Shown one piece after another: positions 22,666 to 33,371 of a stretch of 64,000 nucleotides of DNA. The DNA is taken from the NCBI GenBank assembly GCA_022606135.1, contig JABYQN010000002.1, positions 3,472,001 to 3,536,000 of the forward strand. The letters are read 5' to 3'. Numbering within the stretch: the first letter of the stretch is position 1; the number at the start of each line of letters is the position of its first letter. Source of the stretch: Fomes fomentarius. Its lineage: Eukaryota; Basidiomycota; Agaricomycetes; Polyporales; Polyporaceae. Position numbers and translations under genes: made by a program. Under the pieces are notes generated by a model. It saw only the letters and a list, made by a program, of their open reading frames with translations. It was not told the DNA's origin and ran no database searches.

Positions 22666-24744
22666 AGTGTGAGGACTGTGGCTCTGGAAGATGTGTTTCT
22701 TGTTGTGAGGCTTGGTGTGCACGCAGAGTCACCTTACTCACAAACGTCATCGTGACATCTACGGCCCGGAGTGGCAGTCATGTGATAGATTTGTGCTACC
22801 TCGCAATTTGCCGGCACCTGCCCTAAACTATGTGCTAAACTGCTTAAGTACACCTGTGGTCGTGTGCATCGCGTTTTTAACATGTCTTCCTCCGTCCCCT
22901 CCTACGTTCTCAGCTCTTGCGCTTGGCTTCACGGTCAGCCCTCGGGCAAGATATAGGCTCCTGAGCTTCTCGGTTCTCCCCGACCAGCATCGCCTTTTCT
23001 CCCTCGCCGTTGTTTAGGTCACTCGAATGGGTGCCTCGCGTTGCTACGCGCGTCGATTTCGCACAATGCTCGAATACGAGACACCATAATACTCCCTCCA
23101 CGCCCAGACGGCGTGCATGGCAGTCTTGAGCCAGGTAAACGAGGCGATCCATCAAGGATCGTTATCGATACCTCCGACTCCCGCATCCCGGGGGTTGCAA
23201 GATATGCGTCATGAAGATAGGCAAATGGAATCAACTGCATACTGTTGCTTGACCTATAGAGCTACGCATAACTCGCACAGGACCTCGTGTTGGAACACGA
23301 ACAAGGGCCTCGTCTATATCTCGTCACGTAATCCGCACGCCAGCGTCGGACACAATTATCCGTCGTTGTTCGCAGACGCGAACGATCGAAAAGATCACGA
23401 TATCTGTCGTCGACTTCGCCAGACCCATGTAGCCTCACGAGGGCGTTTCTCGCGCTTATCGAGGGCTTTGTGCACCTGCTATGGTGTGTCTTGGGCCAAC
23501 GGCTTGGGACGCCTACGGACAACAATCGCAGGACAAGTCGCTGGCGCGCTTCGACACGGGACGTACGAGGATCGACAAACAGTCATCTTTCGCCGTCTCG
23601 GCACCCTCTTCTGGATGCTCGAAGCTTTATCGCCAGCAAGTCCTAGGACGGTAAAGCGAAACGCGCCGTCAATATCGTCAAGTCACCGTATGAACCGGTA
23701 CTCGTCATCTGTCGTAGGCTATAGCCACGAGAGTCTCAGGTTCAACAGAACCGGGCTCAGCCTTCAGAGGAAAGCGCTACGCGCTTCTTGGTTACAGACC
23801 CACTGTTCACGATTGGAGCTGTAGCTCGTCGTTGCAAAGAGCTGGCGCTCTTTTTGCCTTGTATTCCCCGGTTGCGCGGCTTGCGTCGGAGAAGACCCGA
23901 GCGCGCATGCGCGATCCATGCTTGAAGGGTCATGGACTTCCCCCTTTCGTTTCTCGCTGTGGTGTCAAGGTCTCGTTTGCATGTTCAGGTGAGTACCGTA
24001 TCAATTCTCTATCGCATCAGAAATGATCTCAGACTCTCGGCCCGTGGTTGCCTCTGGGTTGCGTCGTTCGACCTTCGCACCATACCCAGACGACCCGTTG
24101 TAGACGCTCTGGGAGCGGCGTCGACGCTGTCGACTAGCAGATTGGGCTTTGTGCCCGGTTTGCGATGGCCGCACAATTTTTGGGAATCCTCTCGACTTCG
24201 TGCCGAGTGAATGTACCACGTCAGCTGTGTCTTAGTGACGCAGATTCTCGTGGTCGCAGTGATGTTGTAGTATATGTATTTAGTGATTGTCAATATAACT
24301 ATTTGATCTGAATACCTCTGATACTCGTCGCAGAGAGGTGATTCATATCGTTACGGAGAACCGCGAGAATCAACGTGGAATTAGTTAGTCATCATTGTCC
24401 GCTTCCGGGGGCGATTTGTATGGCTCCACTGACTGGGCCTTATCTGGGGACATTCTGCAACTATGGAAATACAGCAGGCGGTGGCCGCGAAGAGTCGACT
24501 GTCAGTAGTGCAGTGGCCCATTAGCGCCCGTAATACGCTCGCACGAGGCTGTAGCCGCTTGTCTCGGTATCTGCCAAACAAGGTCATCAACGAGAGATTC
24601 AGACCATCCATTACTATTCATTCTCTCCATCCACCATCTCCACTGTCTCCCATTTGTACGGTCTACTCCAGGGCATCTGACCCTGATCCCATAACAACGC
24701 CCTTCATCACTTCCCTCCCCTGCTGCAATTAGACCAGCCACATC
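22666..24744. other. 2.1-kb region without a supported gene
   Basis: The region lies between the divergent epimerase and PP2A genes. A 235-codon plus-strand frame (23117-23824) and several minus-strand frames exist, but none has family motifs, plausible splicing or a continuous link to neighbouring frames. A basic minus-strand stretch around 23770-23930 (RRKPRNRGIQGKKSA...) is the most protein-like piece and could be gene debris. Confidence 0.5.
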
Positions 24745-26996
24745 ATGGATCCAAACTCCCTAGACGATGTTCGTGGGTTTTCCTCTCCCATTGCGCGCAT
24801 ATCTAATTGCAATTGCCATTGTGTATGCACAGATTGCACCGATTGCCATCCTTATGGATGAGCTGAGGTCGGAGGACGTCCAGTTGAGATTGAACGCCAT
24901 TCATCGGATATCGACGATTGCCCTCGCGTTGGGGCCGGAGCGCGCGCGCGATGAGCTGATACCCTTCCTACAAGACTCCGTTGACGACGAGGATGAGGTC
25001 CTTCTTGCGCTGGCGGAAGAACTGGGGCGAAACTTTGAAGAATACATCGGGGGACCGGAGTACGCCCATGTTTTGCTTGGGCCGTTGGAGAACCTTTCCG
25101 CTGTGGAGGAGACACTCGTGCGGGACAAGGTATGTTTCTTGCGACTTCCATACCAACTGTACATGGGTGCCGCTACGACGCCGCCCGTGTACCCTTCGCG
25201 TTCCATCGAACTTATGTCCAACACCATAGGCGGCAGAGTCGATTACGAAAATATCGGCGATTCTGAGCCAAGCACAAATCGAGCAACACTACATTCCCTC
25301 CGTACAAAGACTCTCGCGTGGCGAGTGGTTCACATCCCGCACATCATCATGTGCGCTCTACGCACCTGTGTACGACAAAGTCGCCACACCTATCCAGGAT
25401 GACCTTCGCAGAGCATTCGCCGCCCTTGCAGCGGATGATACGCCCATGGTCCGTCGAGCAGCTGCTAAGTGGCTCGCGGTGAGTACTCTCTCACCTCTAT
25501 CATATATGCGGCTTGTTGTGGTATTCAATCCGCCGATGATTCATAGCCCCTGGCGAAGAAGCTCACAAAGGCACACGTTTTGTCTGACGGCCTGGCCGTG
25601 TACAGGAAGCTCCAGGCAGACGATCAGGACTCTGTACGGCTTCTGACAGTGGAGGATCTCATTGCGATTGCTTCGCAGCTCTCGCCGCCGGAAGTGAAGG
25701 ACCAGCTTCTGAAGCAAATCAGGCAAACGATGACCGACAAGAGCTGGAGGGTGCGCTACATGGCGGCGAGTCATTTCAATGAGGTACGTGGCCACTATCT
25801 ACCCAATATGATACATGCGCGAATAACGTCTCTACTAGCTTGCCGAGGTCGTTGGTACGGAGCTCGTGCGAGAGGAACTGATTGGCCACTTTGTCCAACT
25901 TTTGAAGGACAACGAGGCTGAGGTGCGAACTGCGGCTGCTGGTCAAGTCCCAGGTACGTATTCCCAAGGATGATCCGTGTTCGTTCATCCCATGGTTGCC
26001 CTATAGGCTTCGCGAAGCTCCTTGAGAAGGAAGTCGTACTGGCCCGGATAGTCCCGTGTGTGCGCGACCTGTGCCAGGACGTTTCACAGCACGTTCGGGC
26101 TGCGCTTGCCAACCAGATCAGCGGGCTCGCGCCTCTGCTAGGCAAGGACGCGACCATTGAGCACCTCCTTCCCCTATTTCTGCATCTCCTGAAGGACGAA
26201 TTCCCTGAAGTGCGTCTGAATATCATCAGCAAGCTCGAGCTCGTTAACTCCGGTAGGTTGCTACACGGCCGGCTACCGTGTTCTAAACTGAGGTAGCTCA
26301 CGGCGTGTCTGTTCAGTGATTGGAATCGAACTGCTCTCCGAGAGCCTCCTCCCTGCAATCGTGGAGCTTGCGGAAGACAAATCATGGCGCGTCCGTCAGG
26401 CCATAATCGAGTACATCCCTCTTCTCGCAACGCAGCTCGGCAAGCCGTTCTTCGACGAGTCGCTTGGAAACCTGTGCATGTCGTGGCTGGGCGACAATGT
26501 TTACAGCATCCGTGAGGCGGCGGCGGTGAATCTGAAGAAGCTGACGGAAGTATTCGGCGTGGACTGGTCGAAAGAACAGATTGTCCCCAAGGTGGTCGGT
26601 ATGGGTCAGCATCCCAACTATCTGTATCGGATGACCACTGTGCAAGCTATCATGGTCAGTGCCTTCAACAAGTTCTCCATCTCTGATCTGGCCCTGTCAG
26701 CATGGACTGATTGATCGATTCAGACAATCGTTCCATCTCTCACAATCGAGGTCGTCCGTGATAACGTTCTCGACATGCTGATCCAGCTCGCCGGTGATCC
26801 CATTCCGAACATTCGGTTCAATGTTGCAAAGGCTCTCGAGATCACTGCCACTTCCATCGGTGATACTCCAGAGAGAGTGCAACTAGTGCAGCAAAAGATC
26901 TCGCCTGTGCTAGAGGCGCTCAAGAACGATCAGGATGCCGATGTTCGATTCTTCGCGTCGCGCGCACTGCAGAAAGCTCATGCTTTAGAAGCTTGA
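24745..26996 (+). CDS. TPD3: Protein phosphatase 2A scaffold subunit A (HEAT repeats)
   Basis: This PR65/Tpd3-type protein scaffolds the PP2A catalytic C subunit and a variable B subunit. Exon 1 is MDPNSLDD; an intron then leads to [27 protein letters not shown] repeats follow: [123 protein letters not shown] and [15 protein letters not shown]. The exon starting at about 25230 reads [23 protein letters not shown], then [19 protein letters not shown], both highly conserved in the family. It ends [10 protein letters not shown]. The yeast symbol is used by orthology, and the gene appears intact. Confidence 0.94.
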
Positions 26997-28064
26997 GAGG
27001 TCCGTGTATCACGTCCTCCCTGCATGTGCGCCGGACGGACTTACTGACAAAGCAGGGAACAGCGGCGAAGAAGGGACGGAAATGATACCTGGTAGCTGTC
27101 ATCAGATACTCGCGCGTTCCCTTTCTCATGTTCTGCTACTACACACCTTCCCCTTTGCGATTGAATGCCTGCGACTCGAACGAGACCAATGTATAATATG
27201 AGAGGGCTGAGGTTATCGACTGGGCGGGGCGTCCGCCACCAACAACACAAAAGTCTCATGCCGTTCGGCGTGGCGGGTCTGGCCGTGTTTGGGTGCATCG
27301 GCGTCGGTGGACAAGCGACGGGGGCCGGAAATTGGAATGAGCCCGAGAATGACCGATCTGACTGTACATGTCAGAGTCGCCAGAGCAGCTGCCATGCTTT
27401 CGACCAGGAAGGACGGAAACCATCGCAACCCGACGCCTGTTCTCGTCGTCCTCGCGCTTCAGATGACCCCGACATTGCCTCCGGTTGTTCCGCAGTCTAT
27501 AATTATACTACTCTCAGTGGCACGGTCTCGACATCACGTTCGTACAGCAGCAGCACTGCGGTCTGTGTTCGCGGCCAGTGTCCGAATGTTTGGAGAGTGG
27601 GATGTTTGAGCGAGATGGATTGACGCACGAGGAGTCAAACGGTCTGACCAATCCGTATTCCCGCACCCACGGGATTGGTCCTCGGACAAGGCGCTTGCGG
27701 CTCTGGCGGGCCAGATATGTTCTATCGAATATCGCCCCCTTGCGCTGCCGGTACCCTCAGGCACTGGCTCTAGTCCGGATCCAGCCCAATCCTATCCGCC
27801 CCCTCCGGACGACCCAGCTTGCCAAGTTGCGTGCATAGTACGCAGGGAAATCAGGCTTACTGACACCGTTCGCAATGCAGGGAGACTTGCGGGGAGATGC
27901 CAGAATTACGGGATGCAGCCATGGTCCCCAACAGGGATCGTTCTCCACGGATACTGATGGCCGGCGGAGGATGAGCGGATGATATCAAGTTCGCTTCGTG
28001 TGTGAACAGTTGAGCTTCTCCCAGGCTTCTCCTGTCTGAAGAGGCACATTCTCGATCAGCCAGT
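26997..28064. other. Intergenic region between PP2A-A and the CPL1-like gene
   Basis: These 1.1 kb have short open frames on both strands with biased composition but no motif, signal peptide or splice pattern that I trust. They probably hold 3' and promoter sequence. Confidence 0.5.
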
Positions 28065-28073
28065 GTATATATA
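28065..28073 (+). promoter_or_regulatory. TATA box of the CPL1-like gene
   Basis: TATATATAA lies 103 nt upstream of the ATG at 28176, followed by a pyrimidine-rich leader with CTCCTTCTCC runs typical of strongly expressed fungal genes. Confidence 0.65.
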
Positions 28074-28175
28074 AGGCCGCTGCGCGCCCGCCTTGTTCTC
28101 CACAGCCTGTCCGTGTCCGTCTCCTTCTCCCCATCTCCCCGCCTCCCTCGTTGAGGGTACCCACGGTCTTTCAAA

Positions 28176-29247
28176 ATGACGCTCTTTGCCCGCCTGTTGG
28201 TCATCGCCACGGCCCTTCCGCTCGCCCTTGCCACCTTCACTGGTTCTGGTTCTGCTGCCGGCTGCAAGAGTAGTGAGTTCTAGTAAGTCTCTGCCTTTCT
28301 CTATGTATGGTCAGAGCCTGACGTGCCACAGCTGGAGTGAGAAGAGCTGCTGTTTGCCCCAGGGCGGTTCGAAGAACCCGCCCAGCCCTCCTAAGGGTAC
28401 CTCTTGCCCGACGAAGTGGGAGTGGCATGGCAGCAAGGGCTACTGTGTTCCCCAAGCTCCTCCTACCAGTGGTACTCCCTCATGCTCGTCCGGTTGGGGT
28501 TGGAACAAGGGCCGCGGCTGCTGTGAGCAGCACCCCACGACGTCCAAGTACACTCCCCCGGCTCCTTCGACCACCAAGGTTACTCCCCCGACCCCCACTC
28601 CTTCCACGCCCGCCGGTGGTGACTGCAAGCCCGGACAGTGGTGGTAAGCACGATGTGAACCATTGCTGTGGAAACTTGCTGACTCTCCTTGTGTACATAG
28701 GTGGGGTGAGAAGAACTGTTGTCTCCCTCACGGAGGTCAGCCTAACCCGCCCAAGCCCCCAAGTGGTCAGGACTGCCCGCCGAACTGGGAATGGGACAGC
28801 GGTAAGAAGCATTGCGTTCCCCAGCACCCGAGCCTCCCTCCTCCGCAGTGTGGCTCTGGCTGGGGCTGGGACAACGGTTCCAAGTGCTGCTTCCCCCACG
28901 GCTCGACTCCCCCTGTCCCTACTCCGTCGGGTAAGCCCGGCAAGCCTGGCCAAGGTGGTTACGGCCACCACAAGCGCGCTAAGGCCCGGAACGTCTCGCT
29001 CTGCCCGAACGGTCTGCAAGCGTGCCCTATCGCTGGCCTCACTGGCCTGACGGACGACTGGGAGTGCCTTGACACTGCCAACGAGCTTGAGTCCTGCGGT
29101 GGCTGCGCATCGACCGGTGCTGGCCAGGACTGCACAGCTATCCCTGGCGCATGGAATGTTGCATGCAAGGAGGGCAAGTGTGTCGTTTTCACTTGCGCCG
29201 ACGGCTACCTCCGTTCCCTCGACAACAAGTCGTGCGTCAAGGTCTGA
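28176..29247 (+). CDS. CPL1-like cysteine-rich secreted protein
   Basis: This is a predicted secreted protein of about 300 residues. MTLFARLLVIATALPLALA is a clear signal peptide. Two copies of a cysteine/tryptophan module follow: WSEKSCCLPQGG with a later CSSGWGWNKGRGCCEQ, and WGEKNCCLPHGG with CGSGWGWDNGSKCCFPHG; each also has WEW and YCVPQ or HCVPQ. They are joined by Pro/Thr-rich linkers. The C-terminal region (LCPNGLQACPI, ECLDTANELESCGGCAS, GVAWNVACKEGKC-like spacing, CADGY) matches the CPL1-like domain of basidiomycete proteins named after Cryptococcus Cpl1. Both introns are phase 2 and sit just before a module. Family function is poorly defined; a cell-surface or host-interaction role is inference. 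Confidence 0.85.
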
Positions 29248-29896
29248 ACGCTTTGTATTCACAAGACTGTCCCGAGACCCGCGGTCCTAGCCCGCAGCTC
29301 GCATAACATTACTCGACACAACACGGTCCTCGTATATGAAGAACTTCCACTCGTTCGCAATCACATTCGTTTCTCGCGCACGAAGAGATCAGCATTGGAT
29401 ACTTGATCTACTATTTAGCTCGTTATCGGACTCTTTAGACACTGCTGAGCTACGCGAGGTTACGGTACCGTATCATACCTGAGCATCGATATAGCTCGTA
29501 TTACCCCTGCTGCTCACATACCGGTTTGCGCTCCCCACACAAACTCTTGTTTATTTATATCCTGTTCTTCACGCTTTCGGGTCCTGACGACAGAGGTGGG
29601 GGTTGTTGTAGTACGACGTGTCTCATCTCTTGTGATACTGCGAGATACTACGATTATTATCAACAGGCTTTCTTTACATGCATTCTGTGTGACTTCGCGT
29701 GAATTGTGTGCATGCGTTGCGGAAGATCGTCCACGCGGAAAGTTGGGAGGGGTGGATGAGTACATGCAAGTACACATGCTCAAACCACTGGCGGCAGTGG
29801 CTGTGCGCTTTCCCAACTGAGCCGTCGATGGCGGGGGCCAATCGGAGAAGCCCGCCAGGTTAAAGTTCTGTCGCGTCGGGGACCGAGTTGTCGAGG
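29248..29896. other. Intergenic region upstream of the second secreted-protein gene
   Basis: These 650 bp hold the 3' flank of the CPL1-like gene and upstream promoter sequence. I see no other feature. Confidence 0.5.
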
Positions 29897-29903
29897 TATA
29901 AAG
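29897..29903 (+). promoter_or_regulatory. TATA box of the secreted-protein gene
   Basis: TATAAAG lies about 160 nt before the ATG at 30061 and is followed by a C/T-rich leader (ctctctgcactcgcgctcgc). Confidence 0.55.
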
Positions 29904-30060
29904 AACGAGAGTAGTTGAGAATGTGCCCCGTCGCGTCTTGCTCTCTGCACTCGCGCTCGCCGGCATCTCTAGCTTACGATCTCTATCCTACGCGCCTTCC
30001 TAATCTCTCGCGCTAGTCGCGTTCTTTCTCTCGACGATTTCTCCCTACCTGTCCTCCACG

Positions 30061-30938
30061 ATGCCTATTCTCTCTCGCACGGTTCTACTGGGCTTCCAGG
30101 CAGCTGCCCTCATCGCTACGGTTGGACAGGCTCCTCTGGCGACGCTTGCTGTTCCGATCCCTGTACCTATGCCTCTCATGCCTCACATGGCGGACTATGC
30201 CTCTCAGCCGCCTTTCCGGAACAACACATCCATCGTTCCGCAGACGCAAGTCTTCTCTACCTCCAGGCGTGATCAGGATGCTGCGGTTGTGGATCACACC
30301 GCATCCTACGCCTCGCCTATGGAACGGAGGCAGGACATGGGGTCTGTTGTGCCCGGCTTGCAGGAGCATTCGGATAACCTTCGTGCGCATGATTTCCTAC
30401 TATTGGTGATAGCAACTTGACGTTAACAACAGACACAATGGCGGCGGAGCCGGGCGACAACAAAGAATTGCTGCAAGGACTTTCGGATTCAATCATGAAC
30501 CTTCTGGCAGGGGTCAAAGCCAACCCAGTTTTGTACGACGCTACCGCCAGCAAAGGATTAGCGAATTACGATCCCAACAACGATCTCGAGACTGCCATTA
30601 AGGAGGCCATCAACTCTATCAAGTCCACACTTGACGAAATCGTCGGGTTGCTCGATATTGACATCGCTGGGATAGATCTTGGCGGAAGTAAGTTACAGTT
30701 TGTGCGACATCTCAATATATCTCACTCACCTCCACGGATAGTCCTGTGGCTGGTCAAGTGCATCATCATCGCGGTCCTGGACGCGCTCGAGAATTTTGTC
30801 GACGGCGCGATCAACTACGGTGTACTGGAAGAATCGCGTCTGGAGCTGCAGGAACTGCTGAAACAAGTCGACAATGCGAGGTGTGCTCTTGGAATCACCG
30901 TAGCCGCACTGTGTTTCGAATTGGGCGGAGGTGTGTAG
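30061..30938 (+). CDS. Predicted secreted protein of unknown family
   Basis: I do not recognise the family. MPILSRTVLLGFQAAALIATVGQA is a probable signal peptide. A Pro/Met-rich segment follows, and an N-glycosylation-type site (NNTS) lies near residue 60. Two introns join the exons: HSDNL(H)TMAAEPGDNKEL across 30391-30431 and LGG(I)LWLVKCIIIAVL across about 30690-30741. The mature part is mainly helical, with amphipathic stretches ELLQGLSDSIMNLLAGV and IKEAINSIKSTLDEIVGLLDI, and ends in a helix with one cysteine pair (NARCALGITVAALCFELGG). It sits next to another secreted-protein gene on the same strand. It could be a surface-binding or lineage-specific effector-like protein, but nothing in the sequence settles this. 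Confidence 0.7.
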
Positions 30939-31212
30939 GCATGTTGAGTCGTATAGCTTGTATCGATGCATCACTATAGAAGGCTGGTCCACAAAGAGAC
31001 TGAATTCAGGGCTGTTCCGTATTTAGCTGTGGTCCAAGTTCGCGCGACAGAGTGCAAGGAGGGATCCACATGCACGAACGCCCGGATAAATGTTGTGTTA
31101 CTGGGAGACTCGGACGCGACTGATACTCACAGCGTTAATGACAGGGTTGTCGTCCGAGAGGCGTATTCGCACACATAGCAAATGGGAAATGGGCTTGTAT
31201 GCTATTACAGAA

Positions 31213-32021
31213 TCATTCATCGTATACCCATCGTTCCGCCAAGGGTCCAATGAAGGGGATCTGGAAGCGGACAAGACCGTTTCTTGCGGCATCGATGTAT
31301 GCTTGCCAGCTAATCATGGTCAGTTGCTCAGACTTGAAGTATGCAACAGTTATCGGACTCACGCCATGTAGAGAGATGGTAGCACAATCATGAGAGTGAG
31401 GACGGTGCGAAGAAACGAGGCGAACTGTAGCACAGAGGCCAGTATGCGCAAGATTACGAGCGGCGTGGTCAGCAACGCAGACTGATATGCTGCGAGACTT
31501 GCGTGAACGATGCTCTCATGCCACTTGAGGTAAGGAACATACCGTGGAAACGAACGAAGTCGTTATATGTCTCCGTGATAAGGATTATGAGAGCTGCGAT
31601 ACAAAAGCAATATTGAGGAGAGAAGGAGAAGGGAATCCACGGGCCACGTACCCGAGATAGGTCCTAGCAGATACGCAAATGCAGCGAGCAGATCAACCCT
31701 CAGTCCATGGCGCGTCTCCCACATGCTATTGCCATTCTCCGCATCCGCATCCTCTATTGCGCCGAGGCCGCCGGCCTGCGAGGTGTTGAAAGTGGGTATG
31801 CCACCGGACTGGTAAGACGTAGGTTGTTGCGAGGCTGCTCCCGATGGAAACCATGCTTTAGATGTGTTTTTGGAAGTAGACGCAGCATAAGAGGGGTCGT
31901 CTGGAGGAGGGGTCTGGTCGGACCTTCCCTTTAGTGCATGAGGTCATAGAACTGGCGGAAAGCGGCTCACATAGGCGGCGAAGGAGGCAAAGTGGGAGCG
32001 AGTATTGTTGCTCATCTCCAT
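31213..32021 (-). CDS. Tic20/UPF0132-type four-helix membrane protein
   Basis: The spliced product starts MEMSNNTRSHFASFAAY (a second ATG lies at 32015), then a disordered Ser/Pro/Gln-rich stretch, and the conserved core: MWETRHGLRVDLLAAFAYLLGPIS, ALIILITETYNDFVRFHAYQS, ALLTTPLVILRILASVLQF, FLRTVLTLMIVLPSLYMAWQAYI and a tail AARNGLVRFQIPFIGPLAERW. The pattern of hydrophobic helices and VRFHAYQS before helix 3 is that of the fungal UPF0132/DUF4870-like family related to Tic20. The yeast and fission yeast relatives are uncharacterised membrane proteins, so no function is assigned. Five exons; the start codon lies 264 bp from that of the divergent eS24 gene. Confidence 0.75.
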
Positions 32022-32108
32022 ACGGTTTGTGCGCGGCAAGAGGTGCGGTGAGGGAATAAATATAGCAGTAATGGAGGAGCAGCGAGTAGTATGGCAGCCT
32101 TGCCCCAA

Positions 32109-32124
32109 CAGTCACACTGGTGAC
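32109..32124 (+). promoter_or_regulatory. HomolD-like box in the eS24 promoter
   Basis: CAGTCACA at 32109-32116 matches the fission yeast HomolD ribosomal protein promoter box and forms an inverted repeat GTCAC-ACTG-GTGAC (32111-32124). It lies about 170 nt upstream of the eS24 ATG. The 8-mer also occurs by chance elsewhere in the window, so this is suggestive only. Confidence 0.35.
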
Positions 32125-32285
32125 AGTGGAAACGATTCGAAAAAGGCGCCGACGCAGTGTTTATTACTATTTGGCTAGCGCCTCATCTGGGTGATCGGTG
32201 TTAGGTCAGCAGCCAGGCAGAGCATTGGCAATCTTCGAAGGCCCAACGACGACAAGGTAAAGGACCAAAAAGCGGGCAAGCAACC

Positions 32286-33015
32286 ATGGTGAGTTTCATT
32301 CTGTCGTGCTGCAGGTTATCTACGGGGGTGCTGGGAGAGGTTTCATGACGGTAGGATGGTTGGAAGGGGCTGGATGGATGGTTTGGCATCTGGGTGTACC
32401 CGTGCGGCAGATTGACTCTCTGAAGACGGATTGTCTGACGACTTGGTGTCCCTCCCCTGCCCCCTGCCCCTTCCCTTTCGCAAATGCAGGCCGACAACTC
32501 AGCACCGGTAACGATCCGTACCCGCAAATTCATCACCAACCGCTTGCTGGCGCGCCGCCAGTTCATCATTGATGTCCTCCACCCCAATCGCCCAAACGTC
32601 TCTAAAGCAGAGCTTTCGGAGAGGCTCGCGCAGATCTACAAGACTGACAAGGGGCGTGTCGTGACCTTTGGCTTCCGCACGGTCTTTGGTGGTGGACGGA
32701 GCACGGGATTCGGCCTGATCTACGACGATGAGCCGTCGCAGAAGAAGTTCGAGCCCAAGTACCGGTTGATTCGGGTGAGTCTTTCGTTTCATCCTTCATC
32801 GCTCGTGTCTCTGAGACCATGGCACGCACGCAGTCGGGCCTTTTGACGGCACCACCAAAGACCAACCGCAAGCTTCGCAAGGAGCGCAAGAACCGTGCAA
32901 AGAAGGTATGTCTGCTCTTGGCCTACATTCTATCTTCATGTTCTGACACACCCTTCTTCAGCTCCGTGGCACCAAAAAGGTCAAGGCTGCCGAGCCCCCC
33001 AAGAAGGGCAAGTAA
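32286..33015 (+). CDS. RPS24: 40S ribosomal protein eS24
   Basis: eS24 is a small-subunit ribosomal protein needed for early 40S assembly. Exon 1 is only the start codon: ATG at 32286-32288 is followed at once by a GTGAGT donor, and the 201-nt intron ends at 32489 before GCCGACAACTC. The protein reads [78 protein letters not shown], then after an intron [20 protein letters not shown] and finally [17 protein letters not shown]. Length and motifs are standard. Intron 1 carries a 44-nt element shared with the eL15 leader intron. Confidence 0.95.
32354..32397 (+). other. 44-nt element in intron 1 of eS24, shared with the eL15 leader intron
   Basis: This G-rich element begins GGATGGTTGGAAGGGG and ends TTTGGCATCTGGGTGT. 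It matches 58607-58650 without gaps at 36 of 44 positions, and seven of the eight differences are transitions. It may be a transcription or splicing regulatory element, or a small RNA. Confidence 0.6.
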
Positions 33016-33371
33016 GGGTTGGGCGCAGTGTACTGTTTGGGGGCTCCGTCGCATCGCATTTCATGCATATCCGCACATCGCAAAAGTTGTTCACAGCTGT
33101 ATCCTATCACTTATGCCCGCTTTCCCTATCTTCTATTGCTCATGAGCATTATGCGTATGCGGATATACTCTCGTTTGGTGCGATAGGCGGGCCTGTTTCG
33201 TTGTGCTATCGGTACGCCCCACAGACACTTAACACAGACAGAGACGTGCGTGGACTAGGACGTGCGAGATAGCATTAGGAGTGCACACTACATGTCGGGT
33301 ATCATAGCTAAGACAGTATATGGGGCTACCGACGAACCAGTGATAAGACAGCGAATACGGACAACGCACAC
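33016..33371. other. Convergent 3' region of eS24 and ARP1
   Basis: These 356 bp between two stop codons presumably hold both 3' ends. No other feature is seen. Confidence 0.5.

Noticed and set aside
22910..23155. Minus-strand start resembling a 14-3-3 opening (DRLVYLAQ)
   Set aside because: The next residues do not match 14-3-3, and none of the conserved 14-3-3 blocks occur nearby.
23117..23824. 235-codon plus-strand open frame
   Set aside because: Composition is random-like (many Arg, Ser, His), with no motif, no good start context and no splice partner.
27165..27640. Possible small secreted protein on the plus strand
   Set aside because: No signal peptide at the start and the cysteine pattern is irregular; neighbouring frames are equally open.
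28480..29262. 260-codon minus-strand open frame over the CPL1-like gene
   Set aside because: It is an antisense shadow caused by strong codon bias in the real gene.
32289..32489. C/D box snoRNA in the eS24 intron
   Set aside because: CTGA boxes are present, but no acceptable RTGATGA box or terminal stem; the shared 44-nt element is reported without an RNA class.
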